Under the pieces are notes generated by a model that had not been told where the DNA came from, did no database searches, and saw nothing but the letters and a program-made list of their open reading frames with translations. The position numbers were made by a program, and so were the translations under genes. Positions 24,240 to 35,858 of a DNA stretch of 64,000 nt are shown here, in pieces; the first letter of the stretch is position 1, and every line of letters begins with the position of its first letter. The stretch covers positions 5,321,259 through 5,385,258 of the forward strand of contig NC_043742.1 of the NCBI RefSeq assembly GCF_004337985.1, given 5' to 3'. The stretch is from Pyricularia pennisetigena (lineage: Eukaryota > Ascomycota > Sordariomycetes > Magnaporthales > Pyriculariaceae).

Positions 24240-25407
24240 CTATCCAAGAAACTCATACTTGGCCGTACCCTTCGTCCCTGGCGGTGCGATGTACTTGAAC
24301 ATGTGACCCCCCTCGTCGTCCTTTCTCCCCAGCTTCAGGCGGTCTCTGGCCGACGCGATGAACAAGATGTTGAGGTCCTTGCCTCCCCAAGTCGTACAAG
24401 CCATGTTTCTGGCAGAAAAGACAATGTCCTTCATGTGTCTTCCTTCGGGCGAGAAGACCATTACTCGACTGGAAGCCCAGACGGCGATCCAAAGGTTGCC
24501 CTCAGTACTGAGACGTAGCGACAAAAAAAAAAAAAAAGAAAAAAAAAAGAAAAAGAAAAAGTTAGCTGAATCCATCTTTGCACTGGCTGAACTGTCAAAC
24601 TCTGAGTTACCTACTCGACAACCATCCCGTCAGGCTCGCCATAGCTATCTCTTCGGTCGATGAAAATGTGCTTGTTTGTGATGGCACCCGTCTTGACATC
24701 AAAATCATAGCGGTACACGATCATCGCGGTAGAGTCGTTGACGTACACTATTAGCAAGAGACATGTCAGCCCTGTACCGGTCGTGTTGGAGGAGCCGCGA
24801 AATGGCCCAAGCCCCTGGAGCTGGGTACCCTACTGGTTTTGCTATCCGGGCTCCACGCGAGACCGTTGCCGCAAACGAACCCATCGTCCATCTTGTGCAG
24901 CGAACCGTCGGGATCATAGCGCCATAGCCTCCCTATCGGCGCCCCGTAGTCCTCGGGAACCTTGTTCGGCCCCATGGCCATGGCCTTGACGTCGATCTCG
25001 GCCAGCCAGAACCTGCCCCTGGCGTCGACGCCGCCGTCGTTGAAGCGGCGTATACTCCGGTCTTGGGTCGGTATTATCTCCTTGACCACGTCGAGCTTGC
25101 CCGTGGCCTCGTCCATGAAGGCCACGCCCTGGTAGTACGCGCAGATGTAGCTGCCGGGCTTGCCCTTGCGGAAGAAGTGAACGGTGACGCTGTCTTGGAG
25201 CGGGATGACGCGGTGGGTGCCGTCGACGGCGTCGCCCGTCACGGGGTCTACCTTGAGGATCTGTAGGTTTGGAGGCTCGGCGAGGCAGTCGACCCAGTGC
25301 AGGGTAGAGTCGCTCTCGCGGTATATGGGAGCCTCCCCAAGCACCATGGGTGGACTGCAGTAGAACCAGGCCTTGCCTCCCTGTATTGACTCGAGACCAG
25401 CTGCCAT
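24240..25407 (-). CDS. SMP-30/gluconolactonase-like lactonase
   Basis: There are three exons: 25407..24834, 24747..24615 and 24507..24240, giving 324 residues, the usual size for this six-bladed beta-propeller family of metal-dependent lactone hydrolases. Expected metal or active-site blocks are present: GEAPIYRE with the N-terminal Glu, RRFNDGGVDARGRFWLAEID, NGLAWSPDSK and, formed across intron 1, MYVNDST with the catalytic-type Asp. Intron 2 (24508-24614) joins DGMVVD to TEGNLWIAVW and contains a long T-rich stretch on the sense strand. There is no signal peptide, so it is probably intracellular. It is convergent with the C2H2 regulator and divergent from the first esterase. Its true lactone is unknown. 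Confidence 0.93.
24523..24561. repeat. A-rich tract in lactonase intron 2
   Basis: A15 followed by A runs interrupted by single G residues. On the sense strand it is a pyrimidine tract upstream of the acceptor. Confidence 0.85.
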
Positions 25408-26074
25408 TTTTTTGTTGTTGTTGTTGTTGTGGTTTTTTAGAGGGAGTTCCGAGAGACAATATTGTTTTTTTCTTTTTTTTTTCTTCCTTTTTTTTTTCTC
25501 TCGTAGAGTACCAGCCGATAGACGCCGCTTTTATTTATTTCCCAAAATTTTTCCCCTTGGGCTACTATGGAATGCTTCATGAAAGTGCGCGCCCAAGCTC
25601 GGGCTCTGACTCTGGTCATCAAGGTACCTTGACTGACCAATACCATTAGTGACCATATGCCCACCGAAGCTCCATATGCCCGCGCAAGTAGCTCTCTACC
25701 CCTCACGTTCAGCGTACATCAAAGCCCGTCGGAGTAACCTCCGGGGGGCTCTGTCGACCTATCAGCTCACTTGCAGGCACAGCCATTCCCACAACGGGAC
25801 GATTGCAGTGTATTTCGGTTTCATTATAGACCCGAGCAGTCCGCCCACCCGCCCGCTCAAGGACTGCATGAACTGCAGATTCGGTTATGCATACTGCTGA
25901 AGAAAGATTAGCCTAGCTCTAATATGAGCTCTTTGATATACTCAAAAACCTTCATACAAAAAGCCCTCACACGACCAGATACTACTTCCACGAGGCGCCT
26001 CATTTTTTTTTTTCTTTTTCTCCCATGTCCGCAACCACCTTTGTGTTACATGGCAGACTCTAGAGCAAAGCAAC
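25408..26074. promoter_or_regulatory. Divergent promoter region of lactonase and esterase 1
   Basis: 667 bases between divergent ATGs. A GTT/CAA microsatellite (near 25411-25430) and a T-rich tract (25465-25498) lie just upstream of the lactonase start. Another T-rich patch lies near 26005. The arrangement suggests co-regulation of the two hydrolases, but no operator could be named. Confidence 0.5.
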
Positions 26075-27218
26075 ATGGGTGATCAACAGATTTATTCCCA
26101 GCCGCCTTACCCGCTGCATGACTCTATCAAGGACAGGCTGGATCCGGAATATGTTGACTTCTACAACAAGTACCTCTTGAACGCGCCCCAAGTTCACTAC
26201 CAGCCCGTTGCCGCCTCCCGAGTCGGAGGGAAGATAATACCGGTAGGGCCCCCCCTTGCCGGTTCCCAGCCCACCCCTTTCCATCACAGACCCCCCCACT
26301 GACAAAAAAAAAAAAAAAAAAAAAAAAAACTACAACGGGAAAATCCAGGGCGGGACGGACCCCGTACCCGCAGGCAAAACCATTGACGTCGGCATCCGGC
26401 GCCGGGAGACAGCAGGCCCGGACGTGCAGGTGCGGGTCTTCATCCCCGCGGGCCAGCCGCCGTCTCCGTCAGGCTGGCCCGTGTTCCTCTGGTACCACGG
26501 CGGCGGCTGGGTGCTGGGCAACATCGACTCGGAGAACAGCCTGTGCAGCAACATCTGCGCGCGGGCGCGCTGCGTCGTGGTCACGACCGACTTCCGGCTG
26601 GCGCCCGAGCACCCTTTCCCCGCGGCGGTGCACGACGCCTGGGAGGCGGCGCTGTGGGTCGCGACGGGGACGGCGGCGTCGGCGCTCGCGGAGCCCCTGG
26701 ACCCGACCAAGGTGGCCATCGGCGGGTCGAGCGCGGGCGGCAACCTCGCGGCCGTGGCGACGCAGCGGGCGCTCCGGCACGAGGCGCTCGCCGGGTTCAG
26801 GTTCAAGTTCCAGCTGCTCGTCGTGCCCGTGACGGACAACACGGCGTCGGTGGAGACGAGCCCGTCCTACGCCGAGTACGAGCACACGGCCGCCCTGCCC
26901 GTCGACAAGATGCTGTGGTACCGGCGCCACTACCTCCCCGACCGCGCCGACTGGGCCTCGGTCGAGGCGTCGCCGCTGCTCGCCGACGCAGACACCTTTG
27001 CCAAGCTGCCGCCCGCGCTCGTCGTCGTCGCCGGCCTCGACGTGCTGAGGTGGGAGGGCGAGGAGTACGCGAGGAAGCTGCGGGCTGCCGGCGTGGACGC
27101 CGAGGTCAAGGTCTTCGAGGGCGTTCCGCACCCTTTTATTGTCATGGATGCCGTGCTGCAGAAGGGGAGGGAGGGTGTCGACTTTGTTTGTGACCGTCTA
27201 GCTGCCGTGCTGGCTTGA
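26075..27218 (+). CDS. Alpha/beta hydrolase, hormone-sensitive-lipase family (esterase 1)
   Basis: The exons are 26075-26242 and 26349-27218, giving 345 residues. HSL-family carboxylesterases hydrolyse short acyl or aryl esters. The oxyanion motif HGGGW is near residues 106-110, the nucleophile elbow GGSSAGG has the Ser near residue 184, the acid lies in AGLDVLRWEGEEY and the final His in VPHPF. The 106-base intron carries A26 and joins KIIP to GGTDPVP. Exon 2 is strikingly GC-rich at third positions compared with esterase 2. The N-terminal block HDSIKDRLDPEYV is shared with esterase 2 (HPDVRQRLDPQYV), so the two are paralogues. No signal peptide is seen. Confidence 0.94.
26304..26329. repeat. 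A26 homopolymer in esterase 1 intron
   Basis: Twenty-six uninterrupted A residues between the donor at 26243 and the acceptor ending at 26348. Confidence 0.92.
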
Positions 27219-27554
27219 TCTGGACCATGGTACCTAGTTCAAAAAAAGCCAATTTTTAAAGTGTTTATGAAGAGCATGCACGCCTCAATCAACAGTGGAA
27301 TCCAAACCTGAAAAAAAAACTTGCTGCTCATCAATATCCCACCGGGCCTGGGGAATAATCCTTTTCTTTTCTCATGCTGCAGGAACTAGGATCATACCTA
27401 TGTATTGAAACCCCCTGCAAGTCCACTGGAAAGTACCAGCATACGTGTAAACATGGTTAATCACGGCCGCCGGTATGTATTGCAAGAACCAAGACCAAGA
27501 ACAAAGGTCCACCCTAGAAAATCAAATCTTGAGTCTCCCACAAACCGCTCCCCG
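27219..27554. other. Convergent 3' region between esterase 1 and permease 2
   Basis: 336 bases with no open frame of note. Presumably two 3' untranslated regions. Confidence 0.6.
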
Positions 27555-29367
27555 TCAACGCTTCGTCAAATGCTTCTCCAACGTCCTCAAAGGCACATAC
27601 AGCAGCCCCGTCACCACAAAGGCAAACTCAAACCCCAGATCCCCAGTGACCTGGGCGATGGGACCCGTCCACCAGACCTGGGACATGGAGGGCACGACCA
27701 ACAGGAAGCTCAGGACCGAGGACACCAGCGCGGCGACGCCAATGGGAAGGCGGGCGCCATCGTTCCATATGGCCGGATCGTACGAGGCGCAGTCGCCGGC
27801 GCGGAACCAGAGGTGCTCGACCATGAGCAGAGACACAAACGCGGCGCTCCAGTAGCCGATCAGGCCGAGGAAGTTCTCGAGGCTGATGAAGAAGTCCTGC
27901 GCGGCGCGAATGCCGATGGGGATGACGAGCGCCGTCAGCAGGATAGTGTAGGCGTAGCGCGGGACGCGCTTGAGGATCTCGGAGCCTCGCGTCAGCGGCG
28001 CGAAGAGCTGCTGCAGGTTCAGGCTGACCGAGTACGACGTCGCCGAGAGGTTGCCCAGCAGACTGAAGGACAGCACCACGACAAGGAACTTGCCGAACCC
28101 GCCCGCGGGCGTCAGCATTGCGTCGAGCACGCCGCCTACCAGGTTGCGATCGTATCCGGCCTCCCATGCGGGGTTTGATGGGACGGCGCCTGCGATGGCA
28201 GATCCGAGGATCATGAGTAGAACGGGTGGGGTTACCAGACCTGCGAAGCTATATGCGAAGATTCTGATGCTGTTTTGTGGCAAACTCTTGAGTTAGGTGA
28301 TGCTTGACCGAAAGTTAGAGACGAGCAGGCAAGTGATAAATATAACGTACGCAGGTGTGGAAGGCTCCAGATACGTGGTAAAGTCCGAAGCCAAGGCAGC
28401 CCAGGGGATCATGTATGATGCCACAATCATGCCGAACGAGAACACCGAGGCGACAGTGGTGACAGGCGGGGTCGACTGCAGCTTCAAACCTTCGCCGCCG
28501 CAGCCAGTCGCGACAATGATGGCGATAACGGCAGGGATAGACGCCCATCTCTCATAGTAATGGAGTACCCTGAAGCCGCAAAAGGATATGAAGAGTGACA
28601 GAAGCGCCATGATGACGATCCCAACGTTTGGCGTCAGGGAGCCTTCACCGGCAACGGCAGACAGACATTGGCCCCCGATGACCGCCATCACCACGCAGAA
28701 CCCGGTCAGGGTTGCCAGGTTCAGGATGACAGGCAGGGTGACAAGATAGCGTCTATGTGTGACGAGATTTTGGTACTAGTCAGTCTTTTTTTTTTCCTCT
28801 CTTTTTTGGATACCTATACGAGACGGCTGTGAGCCGAAAAAGTCACTCACCCCCAGCTATATCTGGCTTGGACCATCTGTCGCATGCCCGTTTTGGGACC
28901 CAGAGTGGAGAGGTAGGACGTCGGAGCAGCGGTCAACAGGGAGAAGAAAATGATGACAAGCGAGGCATCGCGCAAACCCAGGCCAAAGGATGGCGCCAAC
29001 ATGCCAAACGTGATTCTGCAGGGCTCATGTCGGTCAGCGGTTGTTGTCGCAAAGGTGCATACGGCAAAACAGAGCACGGAGAGGCATACGCCAGGATGTT
29101 GGCGTTCATCGTCCACCAGAGGGTGAAGACGTTAAAAGTCCGTTTTTCCGTTCGTTCCTCGACGGGAACGGGGGCGATTCCTCGAGCCTCGGCCCGGTTG
29201 AGAAACCGGAGTATAGTTGGCAGAAAGCCTGCCCTGTCCCGGCCGGTCGAGTCCCCGGACCCGGACTTCCGTCCTGCCCGAGAGCCCGACTCTAGTCGCA
29301 CGCTCTCCTGGTCAGACGCCGGTGCGATAACACCGTTGTCCGATACCCTTCCTTTTTCGACATCCAT
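27555..29367 (-). CDS. NCS1 permease, Fcy-type (purine-cytosine-like transporter)
   Basis: There are four exons: 29367..29090, 29015..28851, 28752..28351 and 28284..27555, giving 524 residues. Fcy-type NCS1 carriers import cytosine, purines or related N-heterocycles across the plasma membrane. Family blocks include PVEERTEKRTFNVFTLWWTM, NANILAITFGMLAPSFGLGL (across intron 1), ARYSWGRYLVTLPVILN (across intron 2) and SDFTTYLEPSTPA. About 12 hydrophobic segments are seen. The ATG at 29367 begins MDVEKGRV, typical for the family. An ATG at 29445 in the same frame would add 26 residues. It is distinct in subfamily from the permease at 18.3 kb, so this is not a simple duplication. Confidence 0.94.
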
Positions 29368-30911
29368 ACTTTGCGGCTGCGCACGGAACAGTTTTTTGCG
29401 GGTCTTGTTGGGTGCGGCTTTTTTCAGGGATAGAGCTGCCAGCAAGAATTTTAACCGTGGTCAAGAAGTAGATGAATTGTTACTTCTTTTTACTTCTCTT
29501 TCAACTGCGCATGGCCTATGAGCAAAACTAAAGGCGACGAGAAATGGGACCAGCGCAGACAGTAAATTTTTCCTTATGGATTTCGAGTATGGCGATTGCT
29601 TCAAGTCGTACGGTAGTATTTTAGGGCCTTTTCAGGGATGTTGGTGACTCTTTTGACAGAGTTGGGGATCCTAGTCCAGTCTAGACCCGACTAAATAAAT
29701 GTTATCGGCCTGACTTGCTGACATATTTAGTAGATATGTGCCCTAGATAAGGCTTGGTGCGCTATCGGCGTTGGCTCCTCGCCTCTGTAGCCAAGCCATA
29801 TCAATCCCGTCTTCTCAGGCAGTGTTGCATCATCGGTTGCCATCGGTCCATGCTCTCAAACTTTGACTGGCTGGTCACCTAGGTAAGGTATTCAAAGTAA
29901 TTATGGAGCGAGTAATATCGGCATAGAGGTAGAACAGGGGTTGTTGTGTCTCATGCAGACAAGCCAGCTTGAAGTCACCAGCCAGACGGTTAATCGGCCA
30001 TGGACTTGGTCGAAAAATCGCAAAGCCGCTTCATATTTTCTTGCGCCATATTAGTTTATTTATGGCTGAGCATAACGCTTTTTTTTTTCTCTTTTAAAGA
30101 AATCGAAACACTTCTTTCGTATCCATAGTTAAGCGAGGTGGATGGGGCACGGCACTGGTGTAGATACCTACACGAGGTAGGGATTAGAACTTTCAAAGTC
30201 TTGCCGGTGGCGTTCAGGGCATGCGGAATATCCGCGCCTGGTAAAAACATGGCAAAAAGTCTTTTTTGCTGGCGAACCTTGGCAGTGGTTCCGACTCCTC
30301 TCAGGAGCGTTTACCCCGTATGCCCCCGTATCCATTGTTTGGAGGTGCCAAAGCAATGGGTACTTTCCACGAGGTCGTCGTCAGGTCCCATTCAAACGCG
30401 GCCTAACAGCGTCGATCTCCGGATTACTGATCCCCAAGTTGGCATACCTTGGCGACGGCAGATCAAAGTTGAGTTGACCCGAAAACAGCGCGGCAGGCAA
30501 GTTGGAGCCATTTACAGGGCAAGATTCCGTGGCGCTGGCAAAATAAATACCAAAAATTTTTGTCGGGTCGCAACCAAGACGCCCAGCTTGCTTCGGCTTG
30601 GGAAGACCCCAGGCCGGCTACTTATGGTGGAGGATCCGATGGCGCTAGAGTTGCCTTGTGTTCTACGAAGTAGTCTACTGTAGGTACCAGTTTAGGCATG
30701 GCAGTCTAGAAGCAAGGGATCGGGGAAAGAAAATTCCATTGCAGGGTGCGCACCGACAGAAACTGAATCATGTGGTCGGTCAACTTGTGTCTCTCGAGGA
30801 AGGAACCAGGGCGACAATTGCCTGCCCCGAGTTCGGAGTTTCAAGTCCAGCTGAAGGTTACCCTGTAGCTGGGAGGTTGTAGCTGAGGGGCTCCTACTCA
30901 AGACGCAATAA

Positions 30912-30913
<2 letters not shown>

Positions 30914-30945
<32 letters not shown>
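30914..30945. repeat. A32 homopolymer
   Basis: Thirty-two A residues preceded by AATAAAT and followed within 30 bases by a GA microsatellite. Confidence 0.92.
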
Positions 30946-30946
<1 letters not shown>

Positions 30947-30972
30947 AATTGGAAGATGAAGAGGGATAGAGT

Positions 30973-30992
30973 GAGAGAGAGAGAGAGAGAGA
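30973..30992. repeat. (GA)10 microsatellite
   Basis: Ten perfect GA units. Confidence 0.92.
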
Positions 30993-31520
30993 TACAGACA
31001 AAGAGTGAATTTCTGCTCACTGCTTTTCAGCCTATTCTACCTGCCAAGCCTCCCAGAACCCAATCGTCTGGATGGCGAATCAATGCAGGGATCATCTTCA
31101 CCGGTTTCGCAACCCAAACCCATGGTAGCAATTCTGTACAACTGATTAATATAGTTGCTTCTTTCACCAGTCAGTTTGTGGCGGCCAAGACAACCTATCC
31201 AGTACGACTCTGCAGAGCGAAGCAGATTTTTGACAGGTAGATGGCCACGATCCAGGCTCGATGACTCTTCTCAACCGCCAACAGCTTCAACACGTCGACG
31301 GCTCGTTACACAACCAACTTGTCGTGTCCCTTCGTGGTCGTTACAGGATGTAAAGGTCTGAAGGTCTGATGCTGTCATCAGCCTTTGACTATGCACATCA
31401 CCCGCATACCCTGACCGGTTTACAGACCACATCCTTGGTCGGTCCCTTTTTGGGCACCAATGGGAAAGCAAGGCACAGCGACGGAATTCGACAACGCGTC
31501 CACAACCGGTCAGTAAACAG

Positions 31521-31544
31521 CATCATCATCATCATCATCATCAT
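31521..31544. repeat. (CAT)8 microsatellite
   Basis: Eight perfect CAT units in gene-free sequence. Confidence 0.9.
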
Positions 31545-32312
31545 CCCATGAGGCGGATCGACACCTTGATGCCGTGCTTATTATTTACCTAGCATGGCAA
31601 ATCACGGATATACCGAAACTTCAATATGAACTTGTTCCCCTTGTTGGCTGGCCACGGGGTGTTTGTTTTGTTTGCTTCTTGCTTGTCATGATTGATTGCG
31701 TCGGTCCAGCGGACGGGTGGCTGTACCATAAGCTTGCCTCCCCTTGCAGGCGATATTTTCATGACAGACTCTATCCACAATACCGTACCACCAGGTGTGG
31801 ATGCAGTTCCGCTCAAGGTACCGATAATGGCCCCCTCAACACCTCGCTCAACTCGGTGCTATGACAGAAGCCAAAGCTAACGCCCCGCCACTGATCCAGG
31901 GCGTGAGAGATTATAAAGTGGGTATTTTTTGTTTCGTTTCTGGCCGGCATCCCTCCCGATCAACGTTGGAGATCCTGAGGCGAGCCGAGCGCCATTACCA
32001 CGTACCTGGGTCGTTGAAGCCTCTGTCGTCCTCTCGGGCCCCGTATAGTCAGTCGTGGGCCAGGGAGACAATTACAATCCTCATTTACCGGGGAGGCAGG
32101 AAAAGCAAACGCACTGCCCATAGAGCCTTGCTCCATGTGTACAACCCCACCAACCGGCTGCCAAGAGTGATTCACACTTGCCATAAGAAGTCGACACTTC
32201 TGTTTCTCTGTCTTACTTATATTTGCCTTCCTGTCCCTTCCTCTCCACCAAAAGCTACCTTTCTAAAAAGCCCTCCAAGACCATCACCCATCACACTTGC
32301 ACCCCAGCAAAC

Positions 32313-33844
32313 ATGCCAAGTGCGGACCTAAACGACATGGAAGACAGACAAATATGGCAGCCATTACATCCAGACGTCCGCCAACGTTTAGATCCTCAAT
32401 ACGTCAAGCTTCACGATGAGGTTCTCCAATATATCAAGCCGGATGAACAGAGAGAGTGGGACGGAACCCGTCGACTAGGAACCTACGGCCTGCCCAGGAA
32501 TTCGGTCAAGCCCATCTTAGTAGGCAGTGATCAAATCATGACAATCCCGGACACGAACCTCAGGGTCAGGATCTTTACACCCAGCACCGACAGAGATATG
32601 GAAAGGCATGCCGAAGGCTGGCCAGTCTTTCTCTGGTTTCACGGAGGTGGGCATGCGCTGGGAGATCTGGACAGCGACGAGGAGGTCTTGACGCGGATAT
32701 GCGAGTGTAAGCTCTGGAAACTTGGCTCTCTCCGACCCTCAATCTTCGAATGTCTGCACTTGAGCGCGCCATCTCGCCTTGAAACCAAGATACATATATG
32801 GCCTTTACTCCGCATAGTGTCATCTTTGAATTCACGGTCGACGATATTCAATTTCCTGATGTTCTCGTTTTAGCCCACCTAATTGCAGTCATACCCCGTC
32901 GAAAACAGAGAGACCATGACTAACCTTTCTGCTACTATCTCCAACCTTTTAGATGCTCAGTGTATTGTCTGTAATGTGGAGTATCGCCTTGCGCCAGAAC
33001 ATCCGTACCCAGCGGCCATCGACGACTGCGTCGCGGCGTTGCAGTGGCTCGTCCGACCTGACGGTGGCGTCAAAGAACTCGGCTTAGACAGGACCAAAGT
33101 GGCCATAGGCGGCGCCTCGGCCGGAGGCCATCTAACAATTGCAACACTACTCCGGTGTGCGCAGGAAAACAACCCCCCTGATCTCAACATCATCAAACAG
33201 GTGCTAGTCGTCCCCGTGATTGACAACACAGCTACCCCTGAAAACGGCCCGTTTTGGTGCTCAAAAGCAGACACCGCACCTTGGCTCACGCCTTCTCGCA
33301 TGCTTTGGTACCGAAATATGTGGCTGCACAGTCAAGAGCAATGCGAGGAGTGGCAGGCCAGCGTGAACAGGGCACCGCTTGACTTGCTCGCCCGGTTGCC
33401 GCCTGCTTTTATGGCTGTTGCTGGTGAGGACTTGCTCTGCCCTGAAGCTCTCGACTTTGCCGAAAAGATAAGGGCTGCTGGAGTTGATGTTGAAGTGAAG
33501 GAGTTTGATGGATGCACACATGCCTTGCTTGGATATAGTGGTGAGTCCCCTTCGTTAGGACCTTGATTGTCATTCTTGTCAATCGCAAAAAAAAAAACTT
33601 ATTTGTTGTCAGTTCCCTTACTAATTGTCTGTTTGTTTGTTTTTTTGCCATTAGGGTATGTCTTAATCAGGATGAGCGACGCTACATCCTACTTCTCCCC
33701 CACATCTTTCCGTAGTCAAAGCGCAACCGAGTTGGGTTTTCAGGTCACTATGCTAACATTTACCGTCGCTGTAGCCGGATGGATAAAGGCATGGAGCTAT
33801 TGAACGACATCGTTGAACAGGTCAAGTCTGCTTTCTTGTCTTGA
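32313..33844 (+). CDS. Alpha/beta hydrolase, hormone-sensitive-lipase family (esterase 2)
   Basis: There are three exons: 32313-32706, 32953-33540 and 33744-33844, giving 360 residues. The oxyanion motif is HGGGH near residue 110, with Trp replaced by His. The nucleophile elbow GGASAGG has the Ser near residue 187, the acid lies in AGEDLLCPE, and the catalytic His is in GCTHALLGY, split from the last exon. The third exon was chosen because only the TTTTCAG acceptor at 33741-33743 opens the helix-like MDKGMELLNDIVEQVKSAF in frame. The introns are long for this window (246 and 203 bases). It is paralogous to esterase 1 but much less GC-rich. Confidence 0.88.
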
Positions 33845-34799
33845 ATGCTACAGAAACTGGCAGGCAAGCTATAGACTTTTTCCGACTCCCGGCAAGCTAG
33901 CGAATCAACGATTTGTTTGCGGTTTGCTTGCGTACATAACCTTGTCTTTTTTTTTTTTTTTTTTTTCTGGTTGTCTTCTTCCCTCTGGTCGTCTTTCCGG
34001 TATGCGAATAGGAAATTATACAAGAACTTAGTTTACCCGCGCTCTATATGAGTGCTGTTGGCACGCGCTGGCAATCGGGGTAAGCTTTTATAATGTCTGT
34101 AGACATTAACATTTCATTGGATTGCGTTTCATCGCATTCTGCTTTTGTTTTTTTTTCTCGTCCTTCCCGCTAACTCATCCACTGATTTTCGTCTGCTATG
34201 CCATTATCATGTCCCTCCGCCGTTTATCAGCAATCCCGACACGACGCATGACTTTGGACGATGTGTAAGGTTTTGCACTCCAAGCCCGCCCCCCTAATGA
34301 CTGTGTACCTGCATTCAAGCCCGTGTAACGACCAGTGAGTAAAGGTACATATTCCAAGTGCCAAGATTGCACCGTTGTCATACACCCACGGAAGATGCAT
34401 AGCAAGAGATGCATGTGCATTGCACGTCACCGAGGCACACGTAACGTTCCCTTGTGTTCGCACTCTTCCCGTTATCGCGGTGGGCAATCACCTCCCTCCC
34501 CGCATTGTAACCTTTGCCGATCGGCCGGGGAATAATTTAGGTTCTGGCCACTATAATTGCGTTGACTCGCTTCCCTGGCTTGTTTACATTCAAAGTTTTT
34601 TTTTTCTCTCCTTTTTTTTTTCTGTTTGTTCGGGGTTGACCGAACTTTCTGGTCTGAAAAGGCTCGTGGCCTCCACAGGCAACACTCATTGCTTCAGTGG
34701 TAGACTTCTGCTGCCCCCGAACTGGGCAAGGTCGGCTCACACTACGCTTTTGAAGGCGGCTAAGTACAAAAACTAGTTGAGAGCGAAAAAAAAAAAAAA
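33845..34799. other. Intergenic between esterase 2 and the glycosidase-like gene
   Basis: 955 bases with T20 at 33947-33966, further T-rich patches near 34590-34620 and an A run ending at the next start codon. No gene supported. Confidence 0.5.
33947..33966. repeat. T20 homopolymer
   Basis: Twenty T residues downstream of esterase 2. Confidence 0.9.
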
Positions 34800-34800
34800 A
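34786..34800 (+). promoter_or_regulatory. A15 leader running into a start codon
   Basis: Fifteen A residues, the last of which is the A of the ATG of the next gene. An A-only leader is unusual as a start context, and its length could vary. Confidence 0.6.
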
Positions 34801-35816
34801 TGCTCTGGCTCGCTTGGGGTCTAGTCTCCCTTGTCGTCCCGGCCGCGTCTCAGACGACGGGTAACAATCCGCAATGGGATCGATGGTGTGGGAAAGTGTA
34901 TCAGCCTCAGTTAGTTCTTCCCTATAAATCCGCAAAAGCAAGCATGGATTCAGACGGCGTGCAAAAAAGTCAATATCTTCATCAATTCCTTAGAACTGCA
35001 CCTTACTGACCTCAAGATCAGATATCCTAGCTTCGATCCGGGCGGTCAAATACCAAACCCGCCCGAGATCTCAGGCCCGCCGCAGCTCCACGTCCAATTC
35101 AAGCCGCGGTTCAGCATCTACCTGTCCAACGAGCAAAAGGGTGAGTTCGTCATCAATGCGGAGCTGTCAAAGTACTTTGGCGCCCCGCTGGCCGAGTCGA
35201 GGCAAAAGGCCGGCCTGGCGTACAACATCACGCTCGACTCGACCGGCAAGCAGCTGGCGGCGGGGACAGTGGCCATCAACTCGACGCGCAACGTGGTCGC
35301 CTTCGACCTCGCGGGCGCCGTGGAGCCCTCGCGCACGGCACAGGCCGTGGTGCTCAGGGGCTGGGTGAGCGCGGACGGCGGCACCAACGGCGACGGCGAC
35401 GGGGCCGAGCTGCGCGTCTACACGGCCACGGCGGACCTCTTCTTCCTGCCGGACAAGACGCGGGGCAGCGCGACGCGCATCGACAACCTCAACGGCGGCC
35501 TGCAGTTCCGCAACACGGCTTCGAACCAGACGTGGCGCCCGCTGCTGCCCTACGGCTACTACGCCTCGTACGATGGGTTCCTGGGCCAGAACGACACGAG
35601 CCTGATCCAGAGGTACGCCGGCTTCGGGCTCAACTCCATGACGCCCCTGACGACGTACCCGGTGTCGCGTGATGCGTTTGCGTACATGGGGAGGATCAAC
35701 CTGCCCTTCATGTACGACCTGCGGGACAACTATCAAAACAGGACCTGGGTCGAGGAAAAGGTTCGGCCGGTTGTTGATGACGAGGCCCTGTATTCGTATT
35801 GGGGTGGCGACGAGTA

Positions 35817-35858
<42 letters not shown>

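Larger units (their letters stand above)
29368..32312. other. Gene-poor 2.9 kb within the accessory block
   Basis: Upstream of permease 2 and of esterase 2. It holds three simple repeats (A32, GA10, CAT8) and several open frames of up to 181 codons (30138-30683, plus) with no recognisable family, no codon bias and no splice-consistent extension. I support no gene here. Confidence 0.5.

Noticed and set aside
30138..30683. 181-codon plus-strand frame in the gene-poor part of the cluster
   Set aside because: No recognisable family and no third-position bias. Length is not unusual for chance in a region of this size.
33655..33803. Alternative third exon of esterase 2 using the acceptor at 33654
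   Set aside because: It yields a low-quality Ser/Thr tail ending IKAWSY. The acceptor at 33743 opens a well-formed amphipathic helix typical of the family end.
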